Shown one piece after another: positions 7,490 to 9,284 of a stretch of DNA of 9,284 nucleotides. Under the pieces are notes generated by a model. The model worked only from the letters and a program-made list of their open reading frames with translations, made no database searches and was not told the origin of the DNA. The translations under genes and the position numbers were made by a program. This DNA comes from Planctomycetota bacterium (GTDB taxonomy: Bacteria; Planctomycetota; Phycisphaerae; WQYP01): positions 1 to 9,284 of the forward strand of contig JAKBAC010000134.1 in NCBI GenBank assembly GCA_021809365.1, read 5' to 3'. Positions within the stretch are counted from its first letter, which is position 1; each line of letters opens with the position of its first letter.

Positions 7490-7495
7490 ATTATA
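7490..7495 (-). promoter_or_regulatory. Candidate -10 box of pyrE
   Basis: A perfect TATAAT on the minus strand, about 30 bp before the pyrE ATG. That would give a leader of about 25 bases, too short for attenuation by a hairpin. The -35 region (around 7513-7518) does not match TTGACA. Confidence 0.5.
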
Positions 7496-7800
7496 GCGAT
7501 TTTTCACCCGCTGGCACGCCGGAGCACTCCGATTCTCGCTTTCGCCGCAATCCATGAACGCTCAAACGCGTTCGCGATCCCACGCGATTGGTTCGGAAGC
7601 ATAAGCCATAGGTGCTTGGCCCAGCCGGAGCGCGATGGGGTCCGGTCAAAGCCCAAGGTCCGAAAATACCTAATGGGCGTGCACCATGTACGCAACAATG
7701 CGGCCGGATGCGAAGGCTGGTGTCGCACTACGGGCGGAACAAAATGGCCTGGATTCTAGTTGCGAGCGCCTATGGGGCTTAGCACAAAGGAGGATGCGGG

Positions 7801-7842
7801 GCGGGGAAATGGTCATCTGTTCCCGCTTTCCGGCGCGGGGAA
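7801..7842 (+). other. Alternative (mutually exclusive) hairpin pair
   Basis: The octamer GCGGGGAA occurs at 7801-7808 and again at 7835-7842. Between them TTCCCGC (7820-7826) can pair with either copy, each time leaving one bulged G. Only one of the two hairpins can form at a time, as in attenuators and riboswitch expression platforms. No T-run follows, so a transcription terminator is not evident. Function is inference. Confidence 0.4.
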
Positions 7843-7844
7843 CG

Positions 7845-7870
7845 GCTGCGAAATTTTACGGTTTTGCGGC
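7845..7870 (+). other. Stem-loop in the dehydrogenase upstream region
   Basis: GCTGCGAAA (7845-7853) pairs with TTTTGCGGC (7862-7870) over nine base pairs, two of them G-U wobbles, around an 8-base loop. The wobbles favour an RNA-level structure read from the plus strand, although wobble pairs alone are weak proof. Confidence 0.35.
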
Positions 7871-7924
7871 AACTGAAAATTGTCGGTTAGGGTGTCGCGG
7901 ATATTACGAATTCATGCGATAATA

Positions 7925-7969
7925 CCGGTCGATGGCGTCAGGTGGGAAAGCCTGATGGTAAAGGGCCGG
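7925..7969 (+). other. Two-tier stem-loop in the dehydrogenase leader
   Basis: The outer stem CCGGTC (7925-7930) pairs with GGCCGG (7964-7969). An internal loop of 5 and 6 bases follows, then the inner stem CGTCAGG (7936-7942) pairs with CCTGATG (7951-7957) around the loop TGGGAAAG. It ends 52 bases before the dehydrogenase ATG. The shape resembles a small structured leader RNA, but I could not match it to a known riboswitch. Confidence 0.4.
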
Positions 7970-8021
7970 CGTGGCGGGGGGGCAGAGCCATGCGTTACAT
8001 ACGAGAAAGGCAATTATCAAG

Positions 8022-9056
8022 ATGATTTCACAAACGGCCAAGCAAAAACCGCGCGGGGCGTTCTGTCTGGGGCAGCGAGAATTTGACTGGATTTACGGTC
8101 CGGATGAGAGACGTGATATTGCTGAATTGGTCATGCTGCCGGATGGCCTGTATACGCCGGAGTTTCTGAAGAAAAATCGGGATGCTCTGGCGGAAACCGA
8201 AGTCATTTTATCCGGCTGGGGCGGACCGCGAATCGATGAGCATTTCCTCGCCGCCGCGCCGTCGCTGAAACTGGTGTTGTATGGAGCCGGTTCGCTTTCC
8301 GGAATTGCAACGTACAGCGCCTGGGAGCGGGGTGTGCGTTTCTGCAGCGCGGCGTATGCGAATTCCATTCCCGTGGCGGAATATTCGCTGGCCGCAATTC
8401 TGCTGGGACTCAAACATGTCTGGCATCATGCCACCGCGATTAAAGGGCAAAAACGCTGGACCGATCATTATCCGCCGCCGGGTGCGTATCACAGTGTGGT
8501 GGGTCTTGCGTCCCTGGGGCTTATTGCGCGGATTCTTATTGATAAACTGAAATCGTTCGACCTGCGGGTTATTGCGTATGATCCATTTGTGAGTCCTGAA
8601 GAGGCGCGGGAACTGGGCGTGGAGCTTGTAGGCCTGCGGGATTTATTTGCCCGCTCCGACGCCATTTCCGTTCATACCCCGCTGCTGCAGGAAACGCGCG
8701 GTATGATCACCGGAGAGTTGCTTTCTTTGATGAAGAAGGGTGCCACACTGATTAATACCTCGCGCGGCGCGGTGATTAATGAAGTTGAATTGCTGGATAT
8801 TGCCGCGCAACGTCCGGATCTCCAATTTGTTCTTGATGTAACCGATCCGGAGCCGCCGATTCCCGGCTCACGCATTTTTGATTTACCCAATGTGATTCTT
8901 ACTCCGCACATTGCCGGATCAATGGATAGAGAATGTCAGCGCATGGGCCGGCTGATGGTCGATGAATTGCGGCGCTACCTGGCCGGAGAGCCGCTGCGGC
9001 ACGAGATCACCGCGAAAATAGCCAGCCACAGTATTCACAGACCGGTCGCAGTGTGA
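8022..9056 (+). CDS. D-isomer-specific 2-hydroxyacid dehydrogenase family protein
   Basis: A 344-residue cytoplasmic oxidoreductase related to D-3-phosphoglycerate and glycerate dehydrogenases, interconverting a 2-hydroxyacid and its 2-keto acid with NAD(H). The catalytic triad is present: R248 (in NTSRGA), E277 (in DVTDPEPP) and H296 (in TPHIAGS). The N-terminal part (YGAGSLSGIA, 87-96; NSIPVAEYSLAAILLGLKH, 114-132) fits the family. D187 after beta-2 suggests NAD rather than NADP. The Rossmann glycine motif is GLASLG (161-166), so the central glycine of GxGxxG is alanine A163. There is no ACT domain, so it is not a full SerA. The frame opens at a GTG at 7971, but the ATG at 8022, with AAAGG eleven bases upstream and a better N-terminus, is preferred. 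It is transcribed alone, away from pyrE, behind a structured leader. The substrate cannot be read from the sequence. Confidence 0.88.
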   Translation: MISQTAKQKPRGAFCLGQREFDWIYGPDERRDIAELVMLPDGLYTPEFLKKNRDALAETEVILSGWGGPRIDEHFLAAAPSLKLVLYGAGSLSGIATYSAWERGVRFCSAAYANSIPVAEYSLAAILLGLKHVWHHATAIKGQKRWTDHYPPPGAYHSVVGLASLGLIARILIDKLKSFDLRVIAYDPFVSPEEARELGVELVGLRDLFARSDAISVHTPLLQETRGMITGELLSLMKKGATLINTSRGAVINEVELLDIAAQRPDLQFVLDVTDPEPPIPGSRIFDLPNVILTPHIAGSMDRECQRMGRLMVDELRRYLAGEPLRHEITAKIASHSIHRPVAV

Positions 9057-9191
9057 AGCATTCGGGAAGCAAGCCAATCGCAGCAGTTCCGAAAAACTTC
9101 CTGCGTGGAGACTGTTGGGGTGAACACTGCGCATTGAGCAGCGAGAATGTGGCATTTCGTCCCGCCACCGCGGAACAGATGCAAAAGTGCG

Positions 9192-9282
9192 AATCTCAAA
9201 TCTCAAATTTCAGATTTCAGATTTCAGATCTCAAGTAGCGGGTTTCGAATTTCAGATTTTAGATTTCAAATCTCAAATTTCA
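9192..9282. repeat. In-register 7-bp tandem array (13 units) reaching the window edge
   Basis: The unit is RATYTCA (AATCTCA, AATTTCA, GATTTCA, GATCTCA). Six units run from 9192 to 9233, two degenerate units AGTAGCG and GGTTTCG cover 9234-9247, and five more run from 9248 to 9282 without loss of the 7-bp phase. The array starts 135 bp after the dehydrogenase stop and probably continues beyond the window. It is not CRISPR-like because it has no spacers. It is most likely an intergenic low-complexity or replication-slippage array. Confidence 0.8.
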
Positions 9283-9284
9283 AA

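Larger units (their letters stand above)
7496..8021. other. Gene-poor region between pyrE and the dehydrogenase, with several RNA-like stem-loops
   Basis: No protein in this stretch looks real to me, and no tRNA, SRP RNA, RNase P RNA or tmRNA core was recognised. It contains a hairpin GCGTGCA/TGTACGC with a CCA loop at 7677-7693, an isolated strong ribosome-site sequence AAAGGAGG (7786-7793), and the three structures listed separately (7801-7842, 7845-7870, 7925-7969). The AAAGGAGG touches the ATG at 7794 of a 42-codon ORF ending at 7922. The spacing (zero to 7794, fifteen to the next ATG at 7809) is poor for either start. The right half is the probable leader of the dehydrogenase gene. Confidence 0.5.

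Noticed and set aside
7460..7555. 32-codon N-terminal extension of pyrE
   Set aside because: The extension runs through the TATAAT box and ribosome site, and orotate phosphoribosyltransferases begin near the ATG at 7459.
7561..7700. tRNA or SRP RNA-like segment (GGTTCGGAAGC)
   Set aside because: No cloverleaf, no matching acceptor stem and no conserved SRP core sequence could be built around it.
7504..7728. Minus-strand 74-codon ORF upstream of pyrE
   Set aside because: Its composition is not protein-like, it overlaps the pyrE promoter region, and no family is recognisable.
9192..9284. CRISPR array
   Set aside because: The repeats are 7 bp and directly adjacent, with no unique spacers.

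Overview
This is a bacterial chromosomal window of roughly 55% GC, carrying housekeeping and metabolic genes with no phage, transposon or plasmid signature. The gene types and the 7-bp AT-rich array at the right end are compatible with a Planctomycetota/PVC-type or other environmental Gram-negative bacterium. That placement is an impression from protein style and has low confidence.

Left part (1-2458, all minus strand). A solute-binding-fold protein of the NasS/NrtA/CmpA family without a signal peptide is followed, after a 254-bp gap holding two palindromes, by a Nudix hydrolase resembling human NUDT22 and Arabidopsis NUDT9. A possible 89-codon ORF of unknown nature overlaps the Nudix stop codon as TAATG. 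Nothing else is recognisable in the first 400 bases.

Middle (2459-5613). A 444-bp divergent intergenic region carries a plus-strand terminator-like hairpin with a seven-T tail and a palindromic ATTATAAT box. It leads into a full-length alpha-glucan (glycogen) phosphorylase of the 850-residue type with all signature motifs. The phosphorylase converges on the next gene across about 160 bp.

Right part (5614-7459, minus strand). pyrE (orotate phosphoribosyltransferase) has a clear -10 box and Shine-Dalgarno. About 30 bp downstream is a flippase-like membrane protein of the LPG_synthase_TM/UPF0104 family with an unusual soluble insert of about 95 residues after its first membrane helix. The two probably form an operon.

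Right end (7460-9284). A gene-poor stretch of about 560 bp contains several RNA-like stem-loops, including one pair that is mutually exclusive. It precedes a D-2-hydroxyacid dehydrogenase with an altered nucleotide-binding glycine motif. The window ends in an in-register 13-unit, 7-bp tandem repeat that reaches the window edge.

No clearly new multi-gene system is visible. The observations most worth checking are the structured leader of the dehydrogenase, the terminator-like element between the divergent genes, the inserted domain in the membrane protein, the orphan NasS-like protein, the bacterial NUDT22-like enzyme and the heptamer array.
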